NCBI GenBank assembly: GCA_041737835.1
Contig: JBGSQY010000001.1
DNA length: 64,000 nt
Origin: Bythopirellula sp041737835
GTDB lineage: Bacteria; Planctomycetota; Planctomycetia; Pirellulales; Lacipirellulaceae
Strand: one strand, 5' to 3'
A program made the translations under genes and the position numbers. This document shows positions 18,730-29,034 of this stretch, piece by piece. The notes under the pieces are model-generated. The model was given only the letters and a program-made list of their open reading frames with translations. It searched no databases and was not told the DNA's origin. The first letter of the stretch is position 1. Each line of letters begins with the position of its first letter.

Positions 18730-21099
18730 GTGGCTCGCAATTGTTGGCTATCACTGAAATATTTGACGCTGATAGCAGTGTTCGTCGCTGGACATTGTGC
18801 TTGGGCCAACGAGGTCGACTTCAACCGCGACATCCGGCCGATCCTGTCGGAGAATTGCTTTCGTTGCCACGGCCCCGATTCCGGGACCCGGGAAGCCGAC
18901 TTGCGGCTCGATCAAGCAGAAGCAGCGCTGGCGGATCGTGGGGGTTATGCAGCGATTGTGCCGGGCGACCCGGAGTCGAGCGAATTTTGGAAGCGGATCG
19001 TTTCGACCGACGACATCGATCGCATGCCTCCGCCCGATGCGGATAAAGAACTCAAGCCCGAGCAAATCGAATTGCTCACCCGTTGGATTAAGGAGGGTGC
19101 CAAATGGTCACCGGCTTGGTCCTATGTGGCGCCGCGGCGGCATGATGTTCCACCCATCAAGAATGCGCAGGCGGCACGGAATTGGATCGACAATTTTGTG
19201 ATTTCACGACTGGAGCGAGAAGGTATTTCTCTCAATCAACCCGCCGATGCCGTGACGCTTGTGCGGCGGTTGTCGTTTGATCTCACCGGTTTGCCACCGT
19301 CGCAAGAAATGGTGGATGCGTTCGTCGCGGATCCAAGCGAGGCCGCTTACGAAAAGTTGGTGGATCAACTTCTCGCGTCGCCCCATTATGGCGAACGGAT
19401 GGCGATGACGTGGCTCGATCTGGTGCGCTTTGCCGACACGGTGGGCTATCACGGCGATCAGTTGCACAACATTTGGCCGTACCGCGATTACGTGATTCAT
19501 GCCTTCAACACGAACATGCCGTTCGATCAATTCACACGTGAGCAGCTTGCGGGAGATTTGTTGCCGGACGCGACTGAAGATCAATTGATCGCCTCGGGTT
19601 ACAATCGGCTGCTGCAAACCTCGCACGAGGGGGGGGTACAGCAGAAAGAATATCGGGCGATTTACCTTGCTGACCGCGTGCGGAATGTTTCGCAGGTCTG
19701 GATGGGAGCCACGGTTGGTTGTGCGCAATGCCACGACCATAAATACGATCCTTACACGGCTAAGGATTTTTATGCATTGGGAGCATTCTTTGCTGACGTC
19801 GACGATGAGGCCCATTTGCGTTCCGATCGCGGCGGTTTGGACACGTCGCCGACGCTTCGTAAACCGGAATTGGAAGTTCTCAGTGTTTACCAACGCGAGC
19901 AACTTGCCAAACTGGACAAACAAATCGTCACGCTGCAGGAAGACGATCCTTCCCGCGTCGCGTTGCAGAAAGAACGCGATGAATTGGCCAAACAAAAATC
20001 CCCGACGATGATTTCGCACAGCGTCGAGCCGCGAACGGTACGCGTGCAAGCTCGTGGCGATTGGCAGGATGAAAGTGGTGCGATTGTCGATCCAGCGATC
20101 CCGGAGTTCTTAGGCGAAGTCAACAAAAGTCAGCCAACTCGTGCTTCGCGATTGGATCTGGCGAATTGGTTCACCGATACCGAGCAAGGTGTCGGTGGAT
20201 TAACGGCACGCGTGATGGTCAATCGTTATTGGGCGATGCTGTTTGGCGAGGGATTGGCTCGGGTGCTTGATGATTTAGGCGGACAGGGTGAACCGCCTTC
20301 GCATCCGGAGTTGCTCGACAACTTAGCCGTTGAATACGTCGACAGTGGTTGGGATACCAAACACATTTTGAAATTGATCGTGATGAGCAACGCCTATCGG
20401 CAAAGCTCGCTCACATCGCCAGAACTCAGGCAACGCGATCCGCTGAATGTGCTGCTCGCACGGCAAAACAGTTTTCGCTTGCCAGCGGAATCGGTGCGCG
20501 ACACGCTCTTGGCGGTGAGTGGTCTGCTTGACGAAACGGTGGGCGGACGCAGCGTGCGGCCTTATCAACCCCCCAAGTATTTTCGCTATTTGAATTTCCC
20601 CAAGCGGGAATATGAGCAAGATCAAGGCAGCGAACAATGGCGGCGTGGCGTCTACATGCACTGGCAGCGGACGTTTTTGCATCCGATGCTCAAAGCGCTC
20701 GACGCCTCGACGCGCGAAGAATGCACCGCTCGTCGACCACGTTCTAATACGGCCTTGGCCGCCTTGACCTTGCTCAACGATCCCAACAGCATTGAAGCGG
20801 CACGCGGTTTGGCCGCGGAAGTGTTGGCCAACGACTCTCAGACTTCTGACGAGCAGCGAATTCAAATTGCGTTTCAAAAGGCCACTTCGCGGTCCCCGGA
20901 TGAGACGGAGCGTGGCGTCTTGCAAGAGTTGCTCAAAGCAAGTCGCGCGCATTTTGCGAGCCAGCCAACGGCCAGCGATGAGTTGCTGGCCATTGGTATG
21001 TCGGACGTCGGCGCGGATTTGTCACGCCACGAGCTTGCCGCTTGGACGAGCGTCTCGCGCGCAATTTTGAATATGAGCGAAACGACCACGCGGAATTAA
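18730..21099 (+). CDS. PSCyt1-DUF1549-DUF1553 protein
   Basis: A planctomycete cytochrome-like protein of 789 residues with a signal peptide (LTLIAVFVAGHCAWA). The PSCyt1 domain follows at once, with the heme site CFRCH near residue 43. Next come DUF1549 (LVRRLSFDLTGLPPS onward), with a second CxxCH in VGCAQCHDHKYDP, and C-terminal DUF1553 (DLANWFTDTEQG, ARVMVNRYWAMLFGEGL, PSHPELLDNLA). GAGG five bases before the GTG at 18730 favours that start over a GTG at 18724. It is followed after two bases by the DUF1501 gene, the usual partner. The pair is strongly expanded in planctomycetes; suggested roles include polysaccharide breakdown, but the function is unproven. Confidence 0.93.
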   Translation: MARNCWLSLKYLTLIAVFVAGHCAWANEVDFNRDIRPILSENCFRCHGPDSGTREADLRLDQAEAALADRGGYAAIVPGDPESSEFWKRIVSTDDIDRMPPPDADKELKPEQIELLTRWIKEGAKWSPAWSYVAPRRHDVPPIKNAQAARNWIDNFVISRLEREGISLNQPADAVTLVRRLSFDLTGLPPSQEMVDAFVADPSEAAYEKLVDQLLASPHYGERMAMTWLDLVRFADTVGYHGDQLHNIWPYRDYVIHAFNTNMPFDQFTREQLAGDLLPDATEDQLIASGYNRLLQTSHEGGVQQKEYRAIYLADRVRNVSQVWMGATVGCAQCHDHKYDPYTAKDFYALGAFFADVDDEAHLRSDRGGLDTSPTLRKPELEVLSVYQREQLAKLDKQIVTLQEDDPSRVALQKERDELAKQKSPTMISHSVEPRTVRVQARGDWQDESGAIVDPAIPEFLGEVNKSQPTRASRLDLANWFTDTEQGVGGLTARVMVNRYWAMLFGEGLARVLDDLGGQGEPPSHPELLDNLAVEYVDSGWDTKHILKLIVMSNAYRQSSLTSPELRQRDPLNVLLARQNSFRLPAESVRDTLLAVSGLLDETVGGRSVRPYQPPKYFRYLNFPKREYEQDQGSEQWRRGVYMHWQRTFLHPMLKALDASTREECTARRPRSNTALAALTLLNDPNSIEAARGLAAEVLANDSQTSDEQRIQIAFQKATSRSPDETERGVLQELLKASRAHFASQPTASDELLAIGMSDVGADLSRHELAAWTSVSRAILNMSETTTRN

Positions 21100-21101
21100 C
21101 C

Positions 21102-22544
21102 ATGAATCCTTCGCACTTTGCTGCCTACCAACATCAACTCAGCCGCCGGACGTTTTTGTCCCGTGCCGGTTTCGGTTTGGGTGCGACCGCGCTTTCGACG
21201 TTGTTGAACCACGATTCGCTGAGCCGCGCGTCAGCAAGTCCGCAACTGGCGATCCCGGGATTGCCACACATTCCCGCCAAGGTGAAGCGAGTCATATTTT
21301 TGTACATGTCGGGCGGCCCCTCGCATTTGGAAACCTTCGACTACAAGCCGAAGCTCGCTGCACTCGACGGCAAGCCGATGCCGGATTCGTTCACCGCTGG
21401 CCAACCGATTGCTCAGCTACAAGGTCAGGTGCTCAAAGCGCAAGGTCCGCTCACGAAGTTTGGCCGCTACGGCCAAAATGGTCAGACGATTAGCGATTTC
21501 TTGCCGTTTCATCGCCAGATTGCCGACGACATTTGCATTATCAAGTCGATGGTCACCGAGCAGATCAATCACGATCCGGCCCACACGTTTATGAACACGG
21601 GTACGGCGATCAGTGGCCGGCCATCGATGGGTTCGTGGATCAACTACGGATTGGGTTCCGACAATCAATCGCTGCCAGGCTTTGTCGTGATGACAAGCGA
21701 AGGGGGACGCGATCCGCAGCCGATCGCGCCGCGGATGTGGGGTTCCGGTTTTCTGCCAAGCCAATTCCAAGGCGTTCCGTTCAATTCAAGTGGCGAGCCG
21801 GTGTACTACATCGAAAGCCCCGCCGGTGTTTCCGACGATTTGCAGCAGCAAGTGGTCAACAGCGTGCGCGCGCTTGATTCCCACCATCACGAGCAAACGC
21901 AAGATCCCGAGTTGCTGGCGCGACTCGCTGCATATGAAACGGCATTTCGCATGCAAACCTCGGTGCCGGAACTTTTGGATTTGGCCGACGAGCCCGAGCA
22001 CATCCTCAAAATGTATGGGGCCGTGCCAGGGGACGGTTCGTTTGCCTCGAATTGCTTGCTCGCGCGGCGCTTAGCGGAGCGCGGTGTGCGATTCATTCAT
22101 CTTTATCATCGTGACTGGGATCACCATGGCGATTTGGTGAAGCACATGCACACGTGCTGCGGCTGCACTGATCAGGCGAGTGCTGCGTTGATTATGGATC
22201 TCAAACAGCGCGGCATGTTGGAAGAAACGCTTGTGGTGTGGGGCGGCGAATTCGGCCGTACGCCGATGTACCAAGGCAAGGGTGGCCCCGGGCGTGATCA
22301 CCATATCAAAGGTTTTTCGATGTGGGTCGCGGGTGGCGGCATTCGCCCCGGAATTTCTTACGGCGGCACCGACGAATTGGGTTATCATGCCGTAGATAAG
22401 CCGGTGCACGTACGGGACTTACATGCAACGATGCTGCACCAGTTAGGAATCGATCACAAACGCTTCACATATAAATTCCAAGGACTCGACATGCGGCTCA
22501 CGGGCGTGGAAGAAGCTCACGTGCTGCACGACATTCTGACTTGA
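21102..22544 (+). CDS. DUF1501 protein with Tat signal
   Basis: A 480-residue protein beginning two bases after the preceding stop, ATG at 21102. The N terminus SRRTFLSRAGFGLGATALS is a twin-arginine signal, so the protein is exported folded. DUF1501 members are related to sulfatases and phosphatases; typical blocks seen are VIFLYMSGGPSHLETFD, HTFMNTGTAI, GVRFIHLYHRDWDHHGDL and VVWGGEFGRTPM. Asp/His residues in these blocks could bind a metal. It always travels with a DUF1549/DUF1553 protein, as here, which suggests that the two act on the same substrate outside the cytoplasmic membrane. The substrate is unknown. Confidence 0.93.
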   Translation: MNPSHFAAYQHQLSRRTFLSRAGFGLGATALSTLLNHDSLSRASASPQLAIPGLPHIPAKVKRVIFLYMSGGPSHLETFDYKPKLAALDGKPMPDSFTAGQPIAQLQGQVLKAQGPLTKFGRYGQNGQTISDFLPFHRQIADDICIIKSMVTEQINHDPAHTFMNTGTAISGRPSMGSWINYGLGSDNQSLPGFVVMTSEGGRDPQPIAPRMWGSGFLPSQFQGVPFNSSGEPVYYIESPAGVSDDLQQQVVNSVRALDSHHHEQTQDPELLARLAAYETAFRMQTSVPELLDLADEPEHILKMYGAVPGDGSFASNCLLARRLAERGVRFIHLYHRDWDHHGDLVKHMHTCCGCTDQASAALIMDLKQRGMLEETLVVWGGEFGRTPMYQGKGGPGRDHHIKGFSMWVAGGGIRPGISYGGTDELGYHAVDKPVHVRDLHATMLHQLGIDHKRFTYKFQGLDMRLTGVEEAHVLHDILT

Positions 22545-22553
22545 GAACGTATC

Positions 22554-23705
22554 ATGAAACAGTCTTACGCATTTCTAATTGCCTTGCTGGTTGCTGCTCC
22601 TGTCTGTGGAGTTGATTTCCAGAAAGAGATTCTCCCGATCTTCGAGTCGCACTGCGTCAAATGCCATAACGCCGACAAGGCGATGGGGAAGTTGAAGCTC
22701 GACTCCGCGGCAGGGATTGAAGAAAAGTGGGCGGCAGACGCTCATTTGCTCACCAAGGGTGAACCCGATCAGAGCGAGCTCTATGAGCGGCTCGTTTTGC
22801 CGAAAGACGACAAGAAGCGAATGCCCAAGGGGGCCGATCCATTGGATCAAGATTCCATTGATTTGATCGCCGCGTGGATCAAGGAGGGGGCGCCGTTCAC
22901 AGCTGCTGTGGCACCTGCCGCGGATCAACCTGCTGCTGATACCCCTGCCGAAGTAGCGGCTCCCCCTGAGCAACCGGCTTTGGAGCCGTTGCCGCTTCCC
23001 GAGGTACCCGCCGCGCCGCAGGAGGCGATCGATCAATTGATCAAGTCGGGGGCCAAGGTGATGAATTTGTACTCGGGGAGCAATCTGCTCGAAGTGACGT
23101 TCGTTGTTGCTCCTCAACCCCCAACGGATGAAACGATGAAACTGCTCGCCAGCGTGGCGCCGCAGGTGATGATGCTTAATCTGAAAAATGCGCAAGCGAC
23201 CGGTGCCGGTTGGAGTGAGCTAGCCAAACTGACGAATCTCACGGCGCTCAACGTTCAGAATTCGTCTTTCTCCGATGCCGCGGCTAAGAATCTTGAGGGG
23301 TTGGAGCGTTTGGAGTCGCTCAATTTGTATGGCACGGGGGTGACCGATGCGGTGCTGGAACCGCTCAAATCTTTGCAGCGGCTGCAAAAGCTTTACTTAT
23401 GGAAAACCCACGTTACCTATGACGCCGCGGCGGCGTTTGGCAAAGAGAAGCCTGATTTGGAGTGGAACTTGGGATGGGACCATCCCGTGGTTGCGCGCAA
23501 GCGTTTGGAAGAGCAGAAGCAAGATTTCGCTGAGCTGCTCAAGCAAACGGAAGCGGAAGCGAACCGTCTCAAAACTGACTTGCAGGTTGCTGAGGAGGCT
23601 CATAAGACGGCCCAAGAGCGGCTCAAAGAAGTTGAAGATTCCCTCTCTAAACTCAGCGATGAGCCCGCGGCCGAGCAAGAAAAGTCTGCGACGAAGCCTG
23701 AATAA
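22554..23705 (+). CDS. PSCyt1 cytochrome-like protein with leucine-rich repeats
   Basis: A 383-residue exported protein, nine bases after the DUF1501 stop, so third in the operon. It has a signal peptide (FLIALLVAAPVCGV), then a PSCyt1 domain with heme site CVKCH at about 34-38 and MPKGADPL. A Pro/Ala-rich linker spans about 120-160. Leucine-rich repeats follow (LTNLTALNVQNSSFSDAAA, LERLESLNLYGTGVTDAV, LQRLQKLYLWKTHVT), and the end is a long charged coiled coil. The layout suggests a protein-binding partner for the two upstream gene products. Confidence 0.85.
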   Translation: MKQSYAFLIALLVAAPVCGVDFQKEILPIFESHCVKCHNADKAMGKLKLDSAAGIEEKWAADAHLLTKGEPDQSELYERLVLPKDDKKRMPKGADPLDQDSIDLIAAWIKEGAPFTAAVAPAADQPAADTPAEVAAPPEQPALEPLPLPEVPAAPQEAIDQLIKSGAKVMNLYSGSNLLEVTFVVAPQPPTDETMKLLASVAPQVMMLNLKNAQATGAGWSELAKLTNLTALNVQNSSFSDAAAKNLEGLERLESLNLYGTGVTDAVLEPLKSLQRLQKLYLWKTHVTYDAAAAFGKEKPDLEWNLGWDHPVVARKRLEEQKQDFAELLKQTEAEANRLKTDLQVAEEAHKTAQERLKEVEDSLSKLSDEPAAEQEKSATKPE

Positions 23706-24107
23706 GTACGTTTGCGGAATGCCGATGCGGTAAACATCAAATCTGTAAGTCGTTGTCGTTCAAGCAGTTAATCGACAATTGTGGCTCACGGCTGCTCATT
23801 GGCCATCTGGGGACGGACTAGGACCACCGGCATTTTCTGGCTATTTTGGAGAGCTTTCGCCCAGCACCTTGCCAACTAGGTGAGGTTTGCGGGCTGTGGG
23901 GTCTGGATAACCGCCCCAAACGTAATTTGCTTTGTGCGGTTTATTCCGTCGATGGATACCCTACGCAAGCGGATTTAAGGATAAACGGCCAGCCTCGGGG
24001 GGGAGTTCCCTACTCGTCTCCGACCCCAGCTTGGCAACTTGCGGACATGGTTTGTAGTTGACACTCGGCGCGATTCACGAAGAAAAACTCCGAAAGACAG
24101 GCTTTTG
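23706..24107 (+). other. Intergenic region upstream of the RND gene
   Basis: About 400 bases without a supported gene. A weak inverted repeat (GGATAACCGC with GCGGTTTATTCC, about 23910-23950) is the only structure noticed. It probably holds the promoter of the exporter gene. Confidence 0.4.
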
Positions 24108-26915
24108 ATGAAACGTTCGTTATTCATTCTCCTACTAACGATAGTCATCACGCCCTTCATTTTTTACGGTGCGTTGCGCGCCGTCATAGGCAATAAAAAT
24201 AACGTCGCCGACTGGCTGCCTTCGAGCTACGAAGAAACCAAGCAACTCGGTTGGTTCCGCGAACACTTTGTCGCCGACCAATTTGTGATTATCAGCTGGG
24301 ATGGCTGTAATCTCGGTGACAAGGATCAGATCGAAAAGAAAGACGATCCACGAATCGCCAAACTTGAAGCGGCCTTACTGAACGTCACGCTCAAGAATCC
24401 TGACGGCAGCGAGATTCATTGCTTCAAGAACGTCACGACCGCTCGCGAAGTGCTCAACGAACTGACCGGTCCTCCCACGGAACTCAAATACAACGAAGCC
24501 CTCGAGCGGTTGAAAGGCTCGCTTGTCGGATCGAATGGGTCACAAACCTGCTTGATCGCGACGCTCGACGACCAGGCCACCGGTCGTCTGCGCGACGTGA
24601 TTGGTCGACCCGTCACTCGTAAGCTTTATCTGAGAAAGCGCGTCACGACGCCCTTGTTCCAGGCGCTGGCCGAAGCAGGAATTACGGTCAGTGAAGTTCG
24701 CTTGGGAGGGCCGCCGGTCGACAATGTTTCGATCGACGAAGAAGGTGAGCGTACCCTGCTGAAGCTGGCCCTACTTTCCGGTGCGTTTGGCTTGGGGCTC
24801 ACTTGGTGGTCGCTCCGCAGCTTGCGAATGACATTTATTGTGTTTTTCTGCGGCATCCTGAGCGCCGTGATGTCGCTCTCTGCGGTGTGGGTTTTTGGAT
24901 CGTCGATGGATGCGATTCTGATGTCGATGCCGGCGATGGTTTACGTGCTCGCCGTCTCGGGCTCAATTCACTATATCAATTACTACCGCGAAGCCATTCA
25001 CGATGGTGGTTTTGAGGGTGCCGTCTATCGAGCCCGTCGGCACGCTTTTGGTCCTGCTTTCTTGTGCTCGATTACAACCGGTATCGGCCTGGCCTCCTTA
25101 GGCCTGAGCGACATCATTCCGATCGGCAAATTCGGCTACTTCTCGGCCTTGGCTGTCTTCACGATGCTGATCGTGTTGTTTATCGTACTGCCGGCGATCA
25201 TGGTGGTCTGGCCTTGGCATCCACCCGAGTTGACCAAAGAGGGCAATTTCACCGAGGACAAGGATAAGAACAAGGTTTCACTCGTCAATCAAAAGGGCCT
25301 GTGGCGTGGCGTTGCTCGTGGTATCGAACGCCGCTGGGGTTGGGTGATGACGGGGTCGTTAGCGACGATTGCTATTCTCTGCATGGGATTGCCGCGGGTC
25401 ACAACGTCGATCGATCTTTTGAAACTGTTTCAGGACGACGCTCAGCTATTGCAGGATTACCGCTGGTTCGAAGCGAATTTGGGCCGACTGATTCCCATGG
25501 AACTCGTGTTGCGGTTTCCACCCGAATCGCGTCAAGAAGACTTGTCGCCCAGCGCTCGTCCCAGCCAAGTGGCTAAGACGCTTACCTTCGTCGAGCGGCT
25601 CGAGATGGTGGGGCGTGTGCAGAAGGCCATTCAGGATAAGCTTGGTGCAGAGGGCTCTGATCTTGTGGGTGCCACGATGTCGGCGATGACATTTGCCCCC
25701 GATATGGGGAGCGATAGCAGCGGTTTCGTGAATAACACCGTTCGCTATGTGATCAGCAAAGAGATGGTCGAGCATCGCGCCCAGCTTGAGCGTTCCGGTT
25801 ATCTGGCGATGGATAACAACAATAATGACGAATTGTGGCGAATCAGCGTGCGTGTCGCGGCATTTCACGATCTCGATCATGGCGCCCTGCAAGCACATTT
25901 GCGCGAGGCCATCGATCCCGTACTGGCAACGCAGCAGGCAAGCCTCGTTGCGCTGCGAACCATGGTTTCACAAAACGGCGAAATGCCCACCGGCAGCAAC
26001 GTCTTGGTGTGGACCGACGAAGCACAACGCCAACAGGCTATTGATTTGGCCACGATGTTGCAGCTTAAGCGGATCAAAGTGCAACGCTTGGAAAAGCCGT
26101 TCGAACGACTCAACGAGAAGCAAGTCCAGGTACTCAAGAAGTTTGACGGCGTCGTTCTCGCAGCCAATGTGGACACGGCCGATCAGATTCAACTCATTCG
26201 CTCGGGCGTGACCGTGCTCGGGCAATTGCGTCCCACGTACAAGGAGGGAATCGACCATGCCACCGCAGGCAGCATCGTCTACACCGGCGTGGTTCCCATT
26301 GTTTACAAAGCTCAGCAAGCGCTGCTCGATAGTCTCGTGGAAAGCACAACTTGGTCCTTCCTAACAATCACGCCGTTGATGATGTTTGTCTGCAAAGGGA
26401 TCGGAGCCGGAGCCGTGGCCATGTTGCCCAACGCTCTGCCGATTCTCGTGGTGTTTGGCGGCATGGGATGGTTGGGAATTCCCGTCGATATCGGCTCAAT
26501 GATGGCGGCGAGTATTGCGCTTGGCGTGGCCGTCGACGACACGATTCACTATTTGTCGTGGTTCCGAGAAGATCTGGTAAAAACAGGCAATCGCAGAGAC
26601 GCAACCATCGCGGCGTATTCGCGCTGTGCCACACCGACGCTGCAGGCAGCCTTGGTCAACGGACTCGGTCTCTCGGTGTTCGCCGTGAGCAGCTTCACAC
26701 CCACGGCCCGTTTCGGGTGGCTGATGCTGACCATTCTTATCGCGGGCGTGATCGCAGAGCTCGTGATGTTGCCTTCGCTGCTCTTTAGTCCGTTAGGTAA
26801 GGCCTTCGAACTTCCCAAGGAAGAAAAGAAACGGTGGGTTCCCAAACTTCATTTGGGAACGCGGAAAAAACAGCCCGCCAGTTCGGCTTTGGTCGGACAG
26901 GCCGCGGAATCGTAA
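24108..26915 (+). CDS. RND/MMPL-family exporter
   Basis: From the ATG at 24108 (MKRSLFILLL) the product is 935 residues. An open frame upstream adds a polar segment that would precede the first membrane helix, so the later start is preferred. The layout is the RND type: one helix, a large periplasmic domain, a block of helices from about residue 216, a second large domain, and a final helix block from about 735. The motif GVAVDDTIHYLSWFRED is the MMPL/Patched signature. The transporter probably exports lipids, hopanoids or similar hydrophobic molecules using the proton gradient. The substrate cannot be told. It is followed 44 bases on by the APC permease. Confidence 0.88.
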   Translation: MKRSLFILLLTIVITPFIFYGALRAVIGNKNNVADWLPSSYEETKQLGWFREHFVADQFVIISWDGCNLGDKDQIEKKDDPRIAKLEAALLNVTLKNPDGSEIHCFKNVTTAREVLNELTGPPTELKYNEALERLKGSLVGSNGSQTCLIATLDDQATGRLRDVIGRPVTRKLYLRKRVTTPLFQALAEAGITVSEVRLGGPPVDNVSIDEEGERTLLKLALLSGAFGLGLTWWSLRSLRMTFIVFFCGILSAVMSLSAVWVFGSSMDAILMSMPAMVYVLAVSGSIHYINYYREAIHDGGFEGAVYRARRHAFGPAFLCSITTGIGLASLGLSDIIPIGKFGYFSALAVFTMLIVLFIVLPAIMVVWPWHPPELTKEGNFTEDKDKNKVSLVNQKGLWRGVARGIERRWGWVMTGSLATIAILCMGLPRVTTSIDLLKLFQDDAQLLQDYRWFEANLGRLIPMELVLRFPPESRQEDLSPSARPSQVAKTLTFVERLEMVGRVQKAIQDKLGAEGSDLVGATMSAMTFAPDMGSDSSGFVNNTVRYVISKEMVEHRAQLERSGYLAMDNNNNDELWRISVRVAAFHDLDHGALQAHLREAIDPVLATQQASLVALRTMVSQNGEMPTGSNVLVWTDEAQRQQAIDLATMLQLKRIKVQRLEKPFERLNEKQVQVLKKFDGVVLAANVDTADQIQLIRSGVTVLGQLRPTYKEGIDHATAGSIVYTGVVPIVYKAQQALLDSLVESTTWSFLTITPLMMFVCKGIGAGAVAMLPNALPILVVFGGMGWLGIPVDIGSMMAASIALGVAVDDTIHYLSWFREDLVKTGNRRDATIAAYSRCATPTLQAALVNGLGLSVFAVSSFTPTARFGWLMLTILIAGVIAELVMLPSLLFSPLGKAFELPKEEKKRWVPKLHLGTRKKQPASSALVGQAAES

Positions 26916-26959
26916 TTCCGCCTGTAGTCTTCCCGCGGTGGGCGTGGTAATGTACTGCG

Positions 26960-28996
26960 ATGGCCGAAACAGGTTCTGACGAGAACGCGAGTGGTTCCCT
27001 ATCCGACTCGCATATCACCGAGTCCCAGATGGGACTTGCGGCTTCGACGCATATCTCGGCGTATCGAAAGCTGCCTGCTCCGCACACACCCGAGCATCAA
27101 ACGTTCTGGCTGTGGGTGATGTGTCTGACGGGCGTCGACTATTTCAGCACGATGGGCTATCAGCCCTCGATTGCGTTTGAAGCCACGGGGCGGCTCGCAC
27201 CGCTGGCCACCATACTGCTCGTTATCGTGACTCTTGGTTGTGCGCTGCCCGTTTATCGTTACGTGGCGGGTCAATCGCCGCATGGCCAAGGTTCGATCGC
27301 CATGCTTGAGCGGCTCGCCAGCGGTTGGTGGAGCAAGATCATCGTCTTGGTCTTGCTTGGTTTCGCGGCGACCGATTTCGTGATTACCAAAACGCTTTCC
27401 GCCGCCGATGCCGCGGAGCATATGATTCACAATCCGTACTGGCAGCAACTACCGGGAATGTTTCAGAGCCAAATGGTTTTGACTCTCGGCTTGTTAGTCA
27501 TGCTTGGCGGCATGTTCATGCGCGGCTTTCGCGAAGTGATTGGCATCGCGGTCGTGCTCGTCGGTTTTTATTTGCTGCTCAATGTGATCGTGATCGGCAG
27601 TGGCATCGTCTATCTGCTCGCTCATAGCGAACTGCTCACCGATTGGTGGACTCACGTGCAAGCCGGGGAGTGGGAGATCAAGCACGCTCCATTTGAAGGA
27701 GTCGGCTGGCTGCCGGTGCTGGCGACCTGTTTCATTTTGTTTCCCAAGCTGGCCCTGGGACTTTCCGGTTTTGAAACCGGCGTAGCGGTGATGCCGCTCA
27801 TTAAGGGGCATGACGATGATGATCCGCATCATCCCATGGGACGTATTCATGGTGCCCGCCATCTGCTGCTCACAGCGGCACTGATTATGTCGACGATGCT
27901 CTTTTGCTCGTCATTTGTCGTCTGCACGCTGATTGCTCCCGAAGCTCTCAAAAAGGGCGGTGAAGCCGCGAATCGCGCGCTGGCGTATGTCGCGCATGGT
28001 GAATCTCAGTACTTGATCAACCCCATGTTCGGCGAAGTCTTTGGCGGTATCTATGACTTGAGCACCGTATTGATCCTGTGGTTCGCCGGTGCGAGCGCGA
28101 TGTCGGGGCTCTTGAATCTGTTGCCGCGATATTTGCCGCGCTACGGCATGGCCCCTAAGTGGGCGGAAGCGATTCGGCCCTTGGCGTTGCTACTCACGGG
28201 CGTGAATTTGGTTGTCACGATCATTTTCAACGCCAGCGTCGAGGACCAAGGCGAAGCCTATGCCACGGGCGTGATGGTCTTGATGTCGAGTGCAGCCGTG
28301 GCCGTGGTGATCGATAAATGGCAGAAATCGAAATACGCTGGCCGTCCCCAAATTCCTTGGGGTTACATCGTCGCGATGGCGATCTTTTTGTACACGACGA
28401 TTGCAATCGTCATCGAAAAACCAGACGGCATTCGCATCGCAGGCGCATTTATCTTGGCCGTGGTCGTGGGCTCGGGTATTTCGCGCGTGATGCGCAGCAC
28501 GGAACTGCGTTTCGATCGCTTCGAGTTTGCCGACAATGAATCGCGTCTCTTGTGGGACACGCTGAAATATCTGGACTTCCCCGTGCTCGTGCCCCATCGT
28601 CCCGGTCGTCACACGATCGAGCAGAAGGAGCACAGCATCCGCAAAGCGCATCGTTTGGGAGACGATACCCCGATCGTGTTTGTGGAAACACTGCTGGGGG
28701 ATCCGAGCGAATTTACGCAAAGCCCCATCATCGCCGTGGTCCGCGAAGGCGAACGCTTTATCATTCGTTTGACGAATTGTGTTTCGATTGCTCACACGAT
28801 TGCTCTGGTCGCGCTCGAGCTGGCCAAATCGGGTAAGCCCCCCGAGATTCATTTCGGCTGGTCCGAGCGCAGTCCGCTCACCGCGAGTTTGGACTTCGTG
28901 CTGTTCGGCGAAGGCAACGTGCCGTGGATGGTTCGCGAATTGATCCGCCGTGCCGAGCCCGATGCCAAACGCCGTCCGCGAATTGTCGTCGGTTAA
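26960..28996 (+). CDS. APC-superfamily permease
   Basis: A 678-residue membrane protein with a polar N terminus of about 45 residues, then about twelve helices starting at FWLWVMCLTGVDYFSTMGYQ. The first helix block, with the broken glycine-containing motif GVDYFSTMGYQPS, suggests an amino-acid/polyamine/cation permease. After residue 480 a soluble C-terminal domain of about 180 residues follows, probably cytoplasmic and regulatory. The substrate is not evident; potassium (KUP-like) or amino-acid uptake are options. No strong ribosome site precedes the ATG. Confidence 0.75.
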   Translation: MAETGSDENASGSLSDSHITESQMGLAASTHISAYRKLPAPHTPEHQTFWLWVMCLTGVDYFSTMGYQPSIAFEATGRLAPLATILLVIVTLGCALPVYRYVAGQSPHGQGSIAMLERLASGWWSKIIVLVLLGFAATDFVITKTLSAADAAEHMIHNPYWQQLPGMFQSQMVLTLGLLVMLGGMFMRGFREVIGIAVVLVGFYLLLNVIVIGSGIVYLLAHSELLTDWWTHVQAGEWEIKHAPFEGVGWLPVLATCFILFPKLALGLSGFETGVAVMPLIKGHDDDDPHHPMGRIHGARHLLLTAALIMSTMLFCSSFVVCTLIAPEALKKGGEAANRALAYVAHGESQYLINPMFGEVFGGIYDLSTVLILWFAGASAMSGLLNLLPRYLPRYGMAPKWAEAIRPLALLLTGVNLVVTIIFNASVEDQGEAYATGVMVLMSSAAVAVVIDKWQKSKYAGRPQIPWGYIVAMAIFLYTTIAIVIEKPDGIRIAGAFILAVVVGSGISRVMRSTELRFDRFEFADNESRLLWDTLKYLDFPVLVPHRPGRHTIEQKEHSIRKAHRLGDDTPIVFVETLLGDPSEFTQSPIIAVVREGERFIIRLTNCVSIAHTIALVALELAKSGKPPEIHFGWSERSPLTASLDFVLFGEGNVPWMVRELIRRAEPDAKRRPRIVVG

Positions 28997-29034
28997 TTGG
29001 CCCAACGTTTAATTGGCCGAACTCTTCATTGCAG

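Noticed and set aside
19204..20049. Minus-strand frame of 281 codons
   Set aside because: Antisense to the DUF1549/DUF1553 gene; low-complexity product without family match.
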